DNA of 64,000 nucleotides from Alistipes timonensis JC136 (GCF_900107675.1 NZ_FNRI01000009.1:80716-144715), one strand, 5' to 3'; numbered from the stretch's first letter, positions 34,631-44,082 are shown. The notes: generated by a model from the letters alone, not told the origin. Translations and numbers: made by a program.

Positions 34631-35887
34631 TTACGGTTCCCGGGTCTGCCCGTCTCCCGAAACGACATATTTGTAGGTCGTGAGTTCGGGAAGTCCCATC
34701 GGGCCCCGGGCGTGGAGCTTCTGGGTCGAGATGCCGACTTCGGCGCCGAAGCCGAACTGTCCCCCGTCGGTGAAAGCGGTCGAGACGTTGACGTAGATGC
34801 ATGCGGCGTCGACCCGCTGTGTGAACTGCCGCGCCGTCTCCGCATTCTCGGTGACGATCGCCTCGCTGTGGCGCGAGGAGTGGCGTTCGATGTGGGCGAG
34901 GGCCTCGTCGAGCGAGCCGACCGTTTTGACGGCCAGTTTGTAGTCGAGGAATTCGGTGCCGAAATGCTCCTCCCCGGCGGGACGGAGCTGGCAGGCGGGG
35001 TAGCGGCCCGCGAGGGCGGCGTAAGCTTCCGCATCGGCATAGATCGTGACCCGTTCGGCGGCCATCGGGTCGCACAGTTCGGCCAGCTCCCCGAGGCGGC
35101 TGCGGTGGACGATGAGGCAGTCGAGGGCGTTGCAGACGCTCACACGGCGTGTCTTGGCGTTGCAGACCACGGCGCGGCCTTTCGCCAGGTCGCCGTCTGC
35201 GTCGAAATAGGTGTGGACGATGCCCGCGCCGGTCTCGATGACGGGGATGCGGGCGTTCTCGCGCACGAAGCGGATCAGTCCCGCACCGCCGCGGGGAATT
35301 ACCACGTCGACATAGCCCACGGCCCCGAGCAGGGCCGCCACGGCCTCGTGGCCGGAGGGCAGCAGGGTGAAGGCAGCCGGGTCGATGCCCTCGCTGCGGA
35401 GCGCCTCGTGGAGCTGAGCGGCGATGGCCTCGTTGGAGTGGCGGGCGTCGCTGCCGCCTTTCAGCACGCAGGCGTTGCCGGTCTTCATCGTGAGTGAAAA
35501 GATGTCGGCCGTGACGTTGGGGCGCGCCTCGCAGACCATGCCCACGACGCCGAACGGTACGCGGACCTTGCGGACGGTCATGCCGTTGGGGCGGGTCCAC
35601 TCGTCGATCGTCGTGCCCTGCGGCGCGGGGAGCCCGGCGACGGATTCCATGTCGGAGGCGATGCCCGCGATGCGCTCGGGCGTCAGCCGCAGGCGGTCGC
35701 GCAGGGGCGAGTCGGCGGCCATGGCCGCGAGGTCGAGGGCGTTGGCCGCGAGCAGTCTTTCGGTGTTCTCCCGCAGCAGGGCGGCGGCTTTCACCACGGC
35801 GCGGCTCAATGTGGCGTCGTCGGTCCGGGCCAGTTCTGCTCCGGCGCGGCGGGCGGCGGCAAACAGGGTTTCGTATTGCGTGTCCAT
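34631..35887 (-). CDS. proA: Gamma-glutamyl phosphate reductase
   Basis: The protein has 418 residues of the aldehyde dehydrogenase superfamily. It reduces gamma-glutamyl phosphate to the semialdehyde in proline synthesis. The nucleotide-binding segment V-P-F-G-V-V-G-M-V-C-E-A-R-P-N-V-T and the catalytic cysteine in R-V-S-V-C-N-A are visible, as is V-I-P-R-G-G-A near residue 198. The start lies 1 base after the proB stop codon, so proB and proA form one operon in that order. Confidence 0.95.
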   Translation of the reverse strand: MDTQYETLFAAARRAGAELARTDDATLSRAVVKAAALLRENTERLLAANALDLAAMAADSPLRDRLRLTPERIAGIASDMESVAGLPAPQGTTIDEWTRPNGMTVRKVRVPFGVVGMVCEARPNVTADIFSLTMKTGNACVLKGGSDARHSNEAIAAQLHEALRSEGIDPAAFTLLPSGHEAVAALLGAVGYVDVVIPRGGAGLIRFVRENARIPVIETGAGIVHTYFDADGDLAKGRAVVCNAKTRRVSVCNALDCLIVHRSRLGELAELCDPMAAERVTIYADAEAYAALAGRYPACQLRPAGEEHFGTEFLDYKLAVKTVGSLDEALAHIERHSSRHSEAIVTENAETARQFTQRVDAACIYVNVSTAFTDGGQFGFGAEVGISTQKLHARGPMGLPELTTYKYVVSGDGQTREP

Positions 35888-35888
35888 C

Positions 35889-36983
35889 TTATTCCAGATA
35901 TAGGTAATCGCAGTGAATCAGCGGTTTGAGACCTTTGCGGCCGAGGTTGCGCTGCGCCGTGGCGCTGTCGCACGAAATGCGGCCCACGCCCAGCGGTGTG
36001 CCTTCGGGCGAGAGGATGCGCACGATGTCGTCGCGTTCGAACTCCCCCTCGACGGCGGTGACCCCCACGGCGAGGATGCTCGCGGCCTTGCTCTGCGAAA
36101 TGGCCGCGGCGGCTCCGGCGTCGAGACGCAGGGCCCCCTTGGCGAAACCTTCGCTGCTGGCGATCCATTTTTTGACCCCTGAAGCGGGGCGGGGCGCCGC
36201 TTCGAAGCGCGTGCACACGACGTCGCGGTTCGTGAGAATGAGATCCGTCAGAATGCCGTCGCGGCGGCCGTTGGCGATCACGACCTCGATGCCTTCGCCC
36301 GCGGCGCGCGACGAGATGCGGCTCTTGGTCGTCATGCCCCCGCGGCCGCGCGAGGAGCGTGCGGTGTCGATATACTGCGAGAGGTCGCGGCCCGGGGCCA
36401 CGCGGCGGATGACCTGCGATGCCGGGTCCGCGGGCGAGCCGTCGTAGATGCCGTCGATGTTGCTCAGGATGACGAGCGCCTCGGCGTCCATCATCGCGGC
36501 CACGAGCCCCGAGAGTTCGTCGTTGTCGGTGAACATCAGTTCGGTGACCGAGATGGTGTCGTTTTCGTTGACGATCGGCACCACGCCGGCGGCGAGCATC
36601 GCCTCCATGCAGTTGCGCTGGTTGAGGTACTGGCGCCGCGTGGAGAGGCTCTCCTTGGTGGTGAGCACCTGTCCGCAGGCGATGCCGTATTCGTTGAAGA
36701 GGTCGTAGTAGCGGTTCAGCAGTTTCACCTGCCCGACGGCCGAGAAGAGCTGGCGTGCCGAAACGGTGTCGATGCGCCCGACTTTCTGTTCGAGGATGCT
36801 GCGGCCCGAGGCCACGGCCCCCGATGAGACGAGGATCACCTCCACGCCTGCGCGGTAGAGCCCCGCAACCTGGTCCACGAGCGCCGAGATGCGCGTGGTG
36901 TCGGGCCGGCCGTCTTCGCGGGTCAGCACGTTGCTGCCGATTTTGATGACGATGCGGCGGTATTTTTTCGATTCACAATTCAT
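35889..36983 (-). CDS. proB: Glutamate 5-kinase with PUA domain
   Basis: The protein has 364 residues. The amino-acid kinase domain (about 1-255) starts I-V-I-K-I-G-S-N-V-L and includes V-S-S-G-A-V-A-S-G and I-V-N-E-N-D-T-I-S; the C-terminal PUA domain (about 275-355) contains G-A-L-R-L-D-A-G-A. It makes gamma-glutamyl phosphate, the first step of proline synthesis, and is usually feedback-inhibited by proline. It is followed at once by proA. Upstream lies a REP-like palindrome rather than another gene. Confidence 0.95.
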   Translation of the reverse strand: MNCESKKYRRIVIKIGSNVLTREDGRPDTTRISALVDQVAGLYRAGVEVILVSSGAVASGRSILEQKVGRIDTVSARQLFSAVGQVKLLNRYYDLFNEYGIACGQVLTTKESLSTRRQYLNQRNCMEAMLAAGVVPIVNENDTISVTELMFTDNDELSGLVAAMMDAEALVILSNIDGIYDGSPADPASQVIRRVAPGRDLSQYIDTARSSRGRGGMTTKSRISSRAAGEGIEVVIANGRRDGILTDLILTNRDVVCTRFEAAPRPASGVKKWIASSEGFAKGALRLDAGAAAAISQSKAASILAVGVTAVEGEFERDDIVRILSPEGTPLGVGRISCDSATAQRNLGRKGLKPLIHCDYLYLE

Positions 36984-37054
36984 AATTCACAATTTCAAAA
37001 TCGTCTCGTCCGAACAGACTGGTTTGGTTGCGTGCGACAAGCCCCCTCCCTCCC

Positions 37055-37158
37055 GTCATTGCGAGGAGCGTAGCGACGCGGCAATCCGATCAGGGTCGTA
37101 ATCTCACAATGCGTTCGGCAGATTCCCACGTCGGTCCTTCGGCCCTCCTCGGAATGAC
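37055..37158. repeat. REP-like palindromic element between proB and the response regulator gene
   Basis: Terminal inverted repeats GTCATTGCGAGGAG (37055-37068) and CTCCTCGGAATGAC (37145-37158) match except for one base. The interior contains further GC-rich inverted segments. Elements with these ends are, from my general knowledge, scattered in many bacterial genomes; I see no gene in 36984-37187. Confidence 0.8.
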
Positions 37159-37187
37159 AATCCGATTTTCACGTTTCACCCTTCGTT

Positions 37188-37859
37188 TCAGGGTTCGTAT
37201 TTATAGCCGACGCCTTTGACCGTGACGATGCGTTCGTCGCCGATCTTCTGGCGCAGTTTGCGGATGTGGACGTCGATCGTGCGGTCGCCCACGACCACCT
37301 CCGTACCCCAGATTTTGGCGTAGATCTCCTCCCGCGGGATCAGCCGCCCCGGCGACGAGTAGAGCAGGTCGAGCAGCGCGAACTCCTTGCGCGGCAGGGC
37401 GATCTCCTGTCCGTCGCGGATCACCGTGTAACGGTCGCGGTCGACCGTGATGCCCGGAGCCGGGGGCGCGGCGGGGGCCGCATCGGCGTCGATGCGTTTG
37501 AGGATCGCCTGCACGCGGCTCACCAGCAGTTTCATTTTGATCGGCTTCGTGAGATAGTCGTCGGCTCCCACGCCGAAACCCGCCAACTGCTGCTGCTCCT
37601 CGCCCAGCGCCGAGAGGAAAACCACCATCGTGTCTTTCAGCACGGGGTTTTCGCGGATGGCCCGGCAGGTCTGGGCGCCGTCCATCACCGGCATCATCAT
37701 ATCGAGCAGGATCAGGTGCGGGCGGCATTCGGCGGCCTTTTCGAGCGCCTCGGCGCCGTTCTGGGCCGTGAAAACTTCATAACCCTCGCGGACGAGGTTG
37801 TAACGGACGAATTCGAGGATGTCGACCTCGTCGTCGACCAGCAGGATGCGATGACTCAT
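37188..37859 (-). CDS. OmpR/PhoB-family response regulator
   Basis: The protein has 223 residues. The receiver domain (about 1-120) has the acidic pair D-D-E near residue 10, the phosphoacceptor aspartate in L-L-D-M-M-M-P near residue 53, and the conserved lysine in L-T-K-P. The C-terminal winged helix (about 135-223) has R-K-E-F-A-L-L-D-L-L and G-V-G-Y-K-Y-E-P. A long open frame continues upstream to about 40028, but that is antisense to the helicase gene; the ATG at 37859 gives the natural receiver start. No histidine kinase gene is adjacent, so this is an orphan regulator. Confidence 0.9.
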   Translation of the reverse strand: MSHRILLVDDEVDILEFVRYNLVREGYEVFTAQNGAEALEKAAECRPHLILLDMMMPVMDGAQTCRAIRENPVLKDTMVVFLSALGEEQQQLAGFGVGADDYLTKPIKMKLLVSRVQAILKRIDADAAPAAPPAPGITVDRDRYTVIRDGQEIALPRKEFALLDLLYSSPGRLIPREEIYAKIWGTEVVVGDRTIDVHIRKLRQKIGDERIVTVKGVGYKYEP

Positions 37860-37908
37860 GGTTGCGGTTTTAGGCGGCGGCGCCCGTCGTGCAGGGCCGC
37901 CATGCGGA

Positions 37909-37966
37909 TAACTTTGCGAAGATAGTAATTTTCCGGCGAATAATCCAATAAATTGTCGTACCTTTG
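37909..37966 (+). promoter_or_regulatory. Two candidate -7 elements for the helicase gene
   Basis: TAACTTTG (37909-37916) and TACCTTTG (37959-37966) both fit TAnnTTTG; the second lies 19 bases before the start codon. Neither has a clear TTTG partner at 19-21 bases. Confidence 0.5.
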
Positions 37967-37985
37967 ACCCTTCAAATATAACGAT

Positions 37986-39944
37986 ATGACCAACGAAGCT
38001 GATTTCAGCACCCTGGGCCTCAGCGAGCAGATGCTCGAGGCCGTCCGCGCAAAAGGATTCGAATCCCCCACCTCCATCCAGCGCCTCACCATTCCCCGCC
38101 TGCTTTCCGGCGACAACGACATCATCGCACAATCCCAGACCGGCACGGGCAAGACCGCCGCTTTCGGGCTCCCGATACTCCAGCAGATCGAACATTCGAC
38201 GGAGGGCGTGCAATCCATCATTCTCGTCCCGACGCGCGAGCTGGCCGTGCAGGCCGCCGAGGAGCTGCTGAGCTTCAATGCCGGGCGGAGGCTCTCGATC
38301 ACGGCCATCTACGGAGGGGCCGCCATGGGCGAGCAGCTGCGCCGTCTGTCGCGCGGCGTCGACATCGTCGTCGGAACCCCGGGCCGTGTGCTGGACCACA
38401 TCCGCCGCGGTACGCTCAAACTGGACAAGGTCCGTTTCCTGGTGCTGGACGAGGCCGACGAGATGCTGAACATGGGCTTCGTAGAGGATGTCGAGGAGAT
38501 CATGAGCCACACGGGCGAGGACCGCCGCGTGCTGCTGTTCTCGGCCACGATGCCCGAGCGGATCGTCCGGCTGTCGGAGGCCTACATGCGCGATACGGAG
38601 ATGCTGCGCATCGAGTCGCAGCATTTGACCGTCGACCTGACGAACCAGATCTATTTCGAGGTGCGCGAGGCCGACAAGTTCGACGCTTTGACGCGCATCA
38701 TCGACATCGAATCCGATTTTTACGGCATTGTCTTCTGCCGTACGAAGATCGGCGTGGACGAGGTGACGACGCGCCTGGTGGCGCAGGGATATTCGGCCGA
38801 GGGGCTGCACGGCGACGTGTCGCAGGCCCAGCGTGAGAAGATACTCCGCAAGTTCCGTGACAAGGCAGTCAACATACTGATAGCCACCGATGTCGCCGCG
38901 CGCGGTATCGACGTGTCGAACCTTTCGCACGTGATAAACTACTCGCTGCCGCAGGATTCGGAGAGCTATGTGCACCGCATCGGCCGCACGGGCCGCGCTG
39001 GGCGTCAGGGCACGGCCATCACGTTTATTTCGGGCGCCGAACTGCGGCGTTTCAACTGGATGATGCGCGACATCAAAGCCGACATCAAACGCGAGACGCT
39101 TCCCTCGCCGCAGGACATCGTGGCGATGAAGCGCGCCAAGATTAAGGACGACCTGCGGGAGATCGTCGAGAGCGAGGCATACGGCGATTACGCCGACTAT
39201 GCCGCCGAACTGCTCGAAACCTATGCGCCCGACGTGGCGTTGGGAGCCCTGCTCCGGCTGGCGTTCCGCAGCGAACTCGACCAGAGCAACTATCCCGAGA
39301 TTCGTTCGTTCTCGGTCGACCGCAAGGGCAAGACCCGGCTGTTCCTGACCCTCGGGTCGCGCGACGGCTATTCGGGACGCAGGCTGGTCGACATGCTCAA
39401 ACGCAAATGCGGACTGAGGGACAAGAATCTCGACGACGTGCGCGTCTTCGAGAACTATTCGCTGGTGAGCGTGCCGTTCAGCGACGCCGAGAACGTCGTG
39501 AGCCGGCTCAACGCCTCGGGCGGCCGCCGCCGCATTGCCCGTATCGACCGCGAGGATGCGGCCGGCGGGGCGAAATCGGAGCAGGGCGAATCCCGTCCCG
39601 AAAGGCGGAGCCGACGCCGGGATGCGGATGCTGCGCCGCATGCCGAAGCCGTGGAACGTCCCGTGAAACGGAGCCGCAGGCAGGTTGCCGAAGCTCCGGC
39701 GGAGGCGTCCCGTCCGGAGACGCGGAGCCGGAAGAAGGCCGCGAACGACTGGAGTGCGACTCCGGAGGGCGGCAACGAAGGCTTCGACTGGGAGGCTTTC
39801 CAGCGTTTCGACGACGCTTCGGCGTGGGAGAAGCCCAAACGCGGAGGCGCCGGAACCAAGAGCGTGCGCCGCGGGGCGCGTCCCGTTACGACGGGCCGCC
39901 AGGCCGCACCCAAGCGTCTTGCCGCCAAGGGGCGCAAACGCTGA
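37986..39944 (+). CDS. DEAD-box RNA helicase with DbpA-type RNA-binding domain
   Basis: The protein has 652 residues. Motifs in order: Q-motif F-E-S-P-T-S-I-Q, Walker A A-Q-S-Q-T-G-T-G-K-T near residue 50, P-T-R-E-L-A, D-E-A-D near 155, S-A-T, A-T-D-V-A-A-R-G and H-R-I-G-R-T-G-R-A-G. Residues about 430-515 resemble the DbpA/CsdA RNA-binding domain. The last 130 residues are a basic, arginine- and alanine-rich tail, probably disordered. It likely remodels rRNA or mRNA, for example in ribosome assembly. Confidence 0.93.
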   Translation: MTNEADFSTLGLSEQMLEAVRAKGFESPTSIQRLTIPRLLSGDNDIIAQSQTGTGKTAAFGLPILQQIEHSTEGVQSIILVPTRELAVQAAEELLSFNAGRRLSITAIYGGAAMGEQLRRLSRGVDIVVGTPGRVLDHIRRGTLKLDKVRFLVLDEADEMLNMGFVEDVEEIMSHTGEDRRVLLFSATMPERIVRLSEAYMRDTEMLRIESQHLTVDLTNQIYFEVREADKFDALTRIIDIESDFYGIVFCRTKIGVDEVTTRLVAQGYSAEGLHGDVSQAQREKILRKFRDKAVNILIATDVAARGIDVSNLSHVINYSLPQDSESYVHRIGRTGRAGRQGTAITFISGAELRRFNWMMRDIKADIKRETLPSPQDIVAMKRAKIKDDLREIVESEAYGDYADYAAELLETYAPDVALGALLRLAFRSELDQSNYPEIRSFSVDRKGKTRLFLTLGSRDGYSGRRLVDMLKRKCGLRDKNLDDVRVFENYSLVSVPFSDAENVVSRLNASGGRRRIARIDREDAAGGAKSEQGESRPERRSRRRDADAAPHAEAVERPVKRSRRQVAEAPAEASRPETRSRKKAANDWSATPEGGNEGFDWEAFQRFDDASAWEKPKRGGAGTKSVRRGARPVTTGRQAAPKRLAAKGRKR

Positions 39945-40043
39945 CGCGAGGCTGTAAACTGCCGGAAAATCGCGCCGCCGTACCGGGATGCAGGGGTTTC
40001 TCTCGTCCGGATGGCGGCGTTGTTGCATCTTTTGGTGAAATCA

Positions 40044-40075
40044 TTTCCGGATTCCGCATAAAATGGTTACATTTG
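40044..40075 (+). promoter_or_regulatory. Promoter of the DUF349 gene
   Basis: TTTC (40044-40047), 20 bases, TACATTTG (40068-40075). The start codon lies 39 bases further on, with a perfect palindrome in between. Confidence 0.55.
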
Positions 40076-40090
40076 CGAGATTTATATACC

Positions 40091-40106
40091 CCCGTATATA
40101 TACGGG
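40091..40106. promoter_or_regulatory. Perfect 16-base palindrome in the DUF349 gene leader
   Basis: CCCGTATATATACGGG is perfectly self-complementary. It lies 15-30 bases after the -7 element and 8 bases before the start codon, so it could be an operator or a hairpin that covers the ribosome-binding region. Confidence 0.55.
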
Positions 40107-40114
40107 AATCAAAA

Positions 40115-42331
40115 ATGCGTACTGAGATGGCTACTGAAAAACCGACACTTCCTGCTCCCGAAGAGCATGTCAGCCCTGCGGCTGAAGATGTGCAAGCGAA
40201 TTCTGCTGTGACTGCCGAAGTCCCCGAAACCCAAAATCCCGCTGCCGAGGCTCCTGCCGAAGCGGAGGCCGTTCCCGCCGCGGAAGTCGCAGAGACGCCC
40301 GCCGAGACTGTCCCCGTCGAGGAGGCTGTCCCCGCCGAGGATGTCCCTGCCGAAGAGGCCGCTCCTGTTGAGGAGACCGTTGCCGAAGAGGCCGCTCCGC
40401 GGGCGAAGCGCGCCCGCATCCAGCCTGCGGCTGAACCCGTGGCCGAGGCGGTCGACGAGGAGGCTGTGCCGGGGGATGTGCAGGTGGATTTCGCCGATGA
40501 GGAGGCTGCGCTCGCCGCGCAGAACGCCGGATTGGAGATCGAAGGCGAAACGGCCGAGGAGGAAGCGGCCGACCGGTTGGCGGAAGAGACGCCCGATGCC
40601 GCGGACAAGTTCGCCGGCAAAGGCAAGGAGGAGTTGGTGGCGCTGTTCGCCCGGATGCTCGAGGAGCAGCCCGTGCAGTCGATCCGCCGGGATGTCGAGG
40701 CGCTGAAGATCGCCTTTTACCGCATTCGCCGCGCCGAGGTCGAGGCCGCACGCCGCCGCTTCGTCGAAGAGGGCGGCGCCGAGGAGGATTTCGCCCCGTC
40801 GGTGGACGGTGCCGAGGTGCAGCTCAAAGAGCAGTTCAAAATATACCGTCAGCGCCGCGACGCCTTTATCGCCAACCTCGAAGCTGAGAAGGAGGCCAAC
40901 CTGAAGGTCAAACAGACGATCATCGAGGAGCTGAAGGAGCTGGTCAACTCGGACGAGACGCTGAACCATACGTTCAACAAATTCCGCGAACTGCAGCAGC
41001 GCTGGAAGGAGACCGGCATCGTGCCCCAGCAGTATGTCAAAGACCTGTGGGAGACCTATAATCTCCATGTCGAGAATTTCTACAGTTTCATTAAGATCAA
41101 CAAGGAGCTGCGCGACCTCGACCTGAAGAAGAATTACGAGCAGAAGATCGCCCTCTGCGAGCAGGCCGAGGCGCTGATCCTCGAGCCGTCGGTGGTCGAG
41201 GCGTTCCACAAGCTGCAGAAACTCCATGACGAGTGGCGCGAGACGGGTCCCGTGGCCAACGAATATAAGGAGGCGCTCTGGGAGCGTTTCAAGGCCGCAT
41301 CGAGCCGCATCAACAAACAGCATCAGGAGCATTTCGAGGAGTTGAAGAACGAGCAGGTCAAGAACCTCGAACTCAAAACCGAACTTTGCGCCGCGACCGA
41401 GGAACTTTCGGCGCAGCCGCTAACCACCCGCAAGGAGTGGAACAAGGCGAGCGACCGGCTGCTGGAAATCCAGAAGACCTGGAAGACCATCGGATTCGCC
41501 CCCAAGAAGGACAACAACCGCATCTACGAGCGTTTCCGCACGGCGTGCGACCGATTCTTCGAGGCCAAGCGGCAGTTCTACGCCGGAATGAAGACCGAGA
41601 TGGAGCACAACCTCCAGCTGAAGACCGAGATCTGCGAGGCCGCCGAGTCGCTGATGAACAGCGAGGAGTGGAAGAAGGCCACCGACGAACTGATCGCCCT
41701 GCAGGCCCGCTGGAAGCAGATCGGAGCCGTGTCGCGGCGTCATTCGGATGCCATCTGGAAGCGTTTCCGCGCCGCCTGCGACAAGTTCTTCGAGCGTAAG
41801 GCGTCGCACTTCGCGAGCGTCGACGGCGAACACGAGGAGAACCTGCAGAAGAAGCTCGCCCTGCTGGCCGAAATGGCCGAGGCCGACGTGAAGGCCGGCG
41901 GTTACGAGGTGATCCGCGAATTTCAGCGCCGCTGGGGTGAGATCGGGTTTGTGCCCATCAAACAGAAGGACAGCATCCAGAAAAAATACAAGGCCGCCGT
42001 CGACGAGCTGTTCAACACGCTGCGCGGTTCGGAGCGCGACCGTTCGATGGGACGCTTCCGCGAGAAGGTGTCGTCGCTCAAAGCGTCGGGCGACCGCCGT
42101 CTGCGCACGGAACGCGAGCGTCTGTACAACAAGGTGCGCCAGTTGGAGCAGGAGATCGCGCTGCTGGAGAACAACATCGGGTTCTTCGCCAAGTCGAAGA
42201 ACGCCGAGGCGCTGGTGGCCGACGTGCGTGCGAAGATCGACCGCGCCCGCGAGGAGATGGCCGCAGCCGTCGAGAAAGTGAAGCTGATCGACAAACAGGA
42301 CCAGGAAGAACAGAACAACGAAAATAAATAG
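40115..42331 (+). CDS. DUF349 domain-containing protein
   Basis: The protein has 738 residues. Residues 1-150 are low-complexity, rich in Ala, Glu, Val and Pro, and acidic. The rest is helical and holds about six DUF349 units of roughly 75 residues, each with a W-K-x-I/T-G or W-R-E-T-G core (for example R-W-K-E-T-G, E-W-R-E-T-G, T-W-K-T-I-G-F-A-P, R-W-G-E-I-G-F-V-P). The function of this family is unknown. An ATG four codons in (40127) is an alternative start. pyrG follows after 11 bases and is probably cotranscribed. Confidence 0.88.
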   Translation: MRTEMATEKPTLPAPEEHVSPAAEDVQANSAVTAEVPETQNPAAEAPAEAEAVPAAEVAETPAETVPVEEAVPAEDVPAEEAAPVEETVAEEAAPRAKRARIQPAAEPVAEAVDEEAVPGDVQVDFADEEAALAAQNAGLEIEGETAEEEAADRLAEETPDAADKFAGKGKEELVALFARMLEEQPVQSIRRDVEALKIAFYRIRRAEVEAARRRFVEEGGAEEDFAPSVDGAEVQLKEQFKIYRQRRDAFIANLEAEKEANLKVKQTIIEELKELVNSDETLNHTFNKFRELQQRWKETGIVPQQYVKDLWETYNLHVENFYSFIKINKELRDLDLKKNYEQKIALCEQAEALILEPSVVEAFHKLQKLHDEWRETGPVANEYKEALWERFKAASSRINKQHQEHFEELKNEQVKNLELKTELCAATEELSAQPLTTRKEWNKASDRLLEIQKTWKTIGFAPKKDNNRIYERFRTACDRFFEAKRQFYAGMKTEMEHNLQLKTEICEAAESLMNSEEWKKATDELIALQARWKQIGAVSRRHSDAIWKRFRAACDKFFERKASHFASVDGEHEENLQKKLALLAEMAEADVKAGGYEVIREFQRRWGEIGFVPIKQKDSIQKKYKAAVDELFNTLRGSERDRSMGRFREKVSSLKASGDRRLRTERERLYNKVRQLEQEIALLENNIGFFAKSKNAEALVADVRAKIDRAREEMAAAVEKVKLIDKQDQEEQNNENK

Positions 42332-42342
42332 TCAATACAGTA

Positions 42343-43965
42343 ATGAAACTTTCCAAACCCAAGTACATATTCGTAACGGGCGGTGTTGCGTCGTCGCTCG
42401 GAAAGGGTATTATTTCGGCCTCGATCGCACGGCTGTTGCAGGCACGCGGCTATTCGGTGACCATTCAGAAGCTCGACCCCTACATCAATGTCGATCCCGG
42501 AACGCTCAACCCTTATGAGCACGGCGAATGCTACGTCACCGAGGACGGCGCCGAGACCGACCTCGACCTGGGACACTACGAACGCTTCACGAACCAGCCC
42601 ACGTCGAAATCCAACAACGTCACCACGGGACGTATCTACAAGAGCGTCATCGAGAAGGAGCGCAAAGGCGAGTACCTGGGCAAGACCGTGCAGGTCATCC
42701 CCCATATCACCGACGAGATCAAGCGCCGCATCCAGTTGTTGGCGCAGACCAAGAAATACGACGTCATCATCACCGAGATCGGCGGCACGGTGGGCGACAT
42801 CGAGTCGCAGCCGTTCATCGAGTCGGTGCGTCAGCTGCGCTACTCGCTGGGGTACAAGAATACGGCGCTGGTGCACCTGACGCTGATTCCCTACATGGCC
42901 GCTTCGGGCGAGATGAAGACCAAGCCCACGCAGCACTCCGTGAAGGCGCTGCTGGAGAACGGGCTTCAGCCCGATATCCTCGTGCTGCGCGCCGAACATA
43001 CGCTGACCACGGCGCTCAAACGCAAGGTGGCGTTGTTCTGCAACGTCGACGCCAATGCCGTGATGGAGTCGATCGACGTGCCGACGATCTACGAGGTGCC
43101 GATCAAGATGCACGAACAGCATCTCGACGAGGTGGTGCTGGACAAACTGAACCTCCCGGCCGACAAGGAGCCGGACATGGCTGCCTGGAGCGCTTTCGTG
43201 GAGAAGATCAAACACCCGTCGAAGAAGATCGAGATCGCGCTGGTGGGCAAGTACACCGAGCTGCCCGACGCCTACAAGTCGATCTGCGAATCGTTCATTC
43301 ACGCCGGAGCCGTCAACGACTGCAAGGTGAAGCTCCGCTATGTCAATTCGGAGAAGGTCACCGGCGAGACGGCCGCCTCGCTGCTGGGCAAGATGTCGGG
43401 TATCCTGGTGGCTCCGGGCTTCGGCAACCGCGGCATCGAGGGCAAGATCGAGGCCGTGCGCTTCGCCCGTGAAAACGGCATTCCGTTCCTGGGCATCTGC
43501 CTGGGCATGCAGTGTGCGGTGATCGAGTTCGCGCGCAACGTGTTGGGACTGCCCGACGCCAATTCCAGCGAGATGGAGCAGGCGACGGCCCATCCGGTGA
43601 TCGACCTGATGGAGGAGCAGAAGGGCGTGACGGCCAAGGGCGGCACGATGCGCCTGGGGGCCTATCCCTGTACGCTGAAGAAGGGTTCGAAAGTGGCTGC
43701 GGCCTACGGCAAACTCAATATTTCGGAGCGTCACCGTCATCGTTACGAGTTCAACAACGACTATCTGGAGCAGTTCGAGGCCGCCGGCATGAAGGCCGTG
43801 GGCGTCAATCCCGATACCAATCTGGTGGAGGCCGTCGAGATCGAGAACCATCCGTGGTTTGTCGGCGTGCAGTACCATCCCGAATACAAGAGCACCGTGC
43901 TGAGCCCCTCGCCGCTGTTCGTGGCCTTCGTGAAGGCCGCACTGGAATATGCGGGAAAGAAATAA
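42343..43965 (+). CDS. pyrG: CTP synthase
   Basis: The protein has 540 residues, the standard length. The synthetase domain starts F-V-T-G-G-V-A-S-S-L-G-K-G, the ATP loop, followed by P-Y-I-N-V-D-P-G-T. The C-terminal glutaminase has the nucleophile in G-I-C-L-G-M-Q and the catalytic His-Glu in Y-H-P-E-Y. It makes CTP from UTP, ATP and glutamine. All expected catalytic residues are present, unlike in the nadE-encoded protein. Confidence 0.97.
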   Translation: MKLSKPKYIFVTGGVASSLGKGIISASIARLLQARGYSVTIQKLDPYINVDPGTLNPYEHGECYVTEDGAETDLDLGHYERFTNQPTSKSNNVTTGRIYKSVIEKERKGEYLGKTVQVIPHITDEIKRRIQLLAQTKKYDVIITEIGGTVGDIESQPFIESVRQLRYSLGYKNTALVHLTLIPYMAASGEMKTKPTQHSVKALLENGLQPDILVLRAEHTLTTALKRKVALFCNVDANAVMESIDVPTIYEVPIKMHEQHLDEVVLDKLNLPADKEPDMAAWSAFVEKIKHPSKKIEIALVGKYTELPDAYKSICESFIHAGAVNDCKVKLRYVNSEKVTGETAASLLGKMSGILVAPGFGNRGIEGKIEAVRFARENGIPFLGICLGMQCAVIEFARNVLGLPDANSSEMEQATAHPVIDLMEEQKGVTAKGGTMRLGAYPCTLKKGSKVAAAYGKLNISERHRHRYEFNNDYLEQFEAAGMKAVGVNPDTNLVEAVEIENHPWFVGVQYHPEYKSTVLSPSPLFVAFVKAALEYAGKK

Positions 43966-44021
43966 GGAAGAATTATATAGACAATAAGATGTACCGTTTC
44001 TTGCAACCGATCCTTGTTTTT

Positions 44022-44082
44022 CGCCGCCTCAGGCGGCGTTTACAAGTCTGACCCACCCCCAAACCCCCGCCTCAGGCGGGGG
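44022..44082 (+). repeat. Two-hairpin dispersed repeat, copy C, between pyrG and yidC
   Basis: Hairpin 1 (44022-44038), core TTTACAAGTCTGACCCACCC (from 44039), hairpin 2 (44064-44082). Both hairpins share a CCTCAGG centre. The copy lies in the gap upstream of yidC and could act as a terminator-like or leader structure. Confidence 0.8.

Noticed and set aside
37860..40028. N-terminal extension of the response regulator frame to 946 residues
   Set aside because: The added part is antisense to the DEAD-box helicase and shows no domain; the receiver domain begins at the ATG at 37859.
39407..40114. Upstream extension of the DUF349 frame
   Set aside because: It overlaps the helicase gene in another frame and crosses the promoter; the residues look like a shadow.
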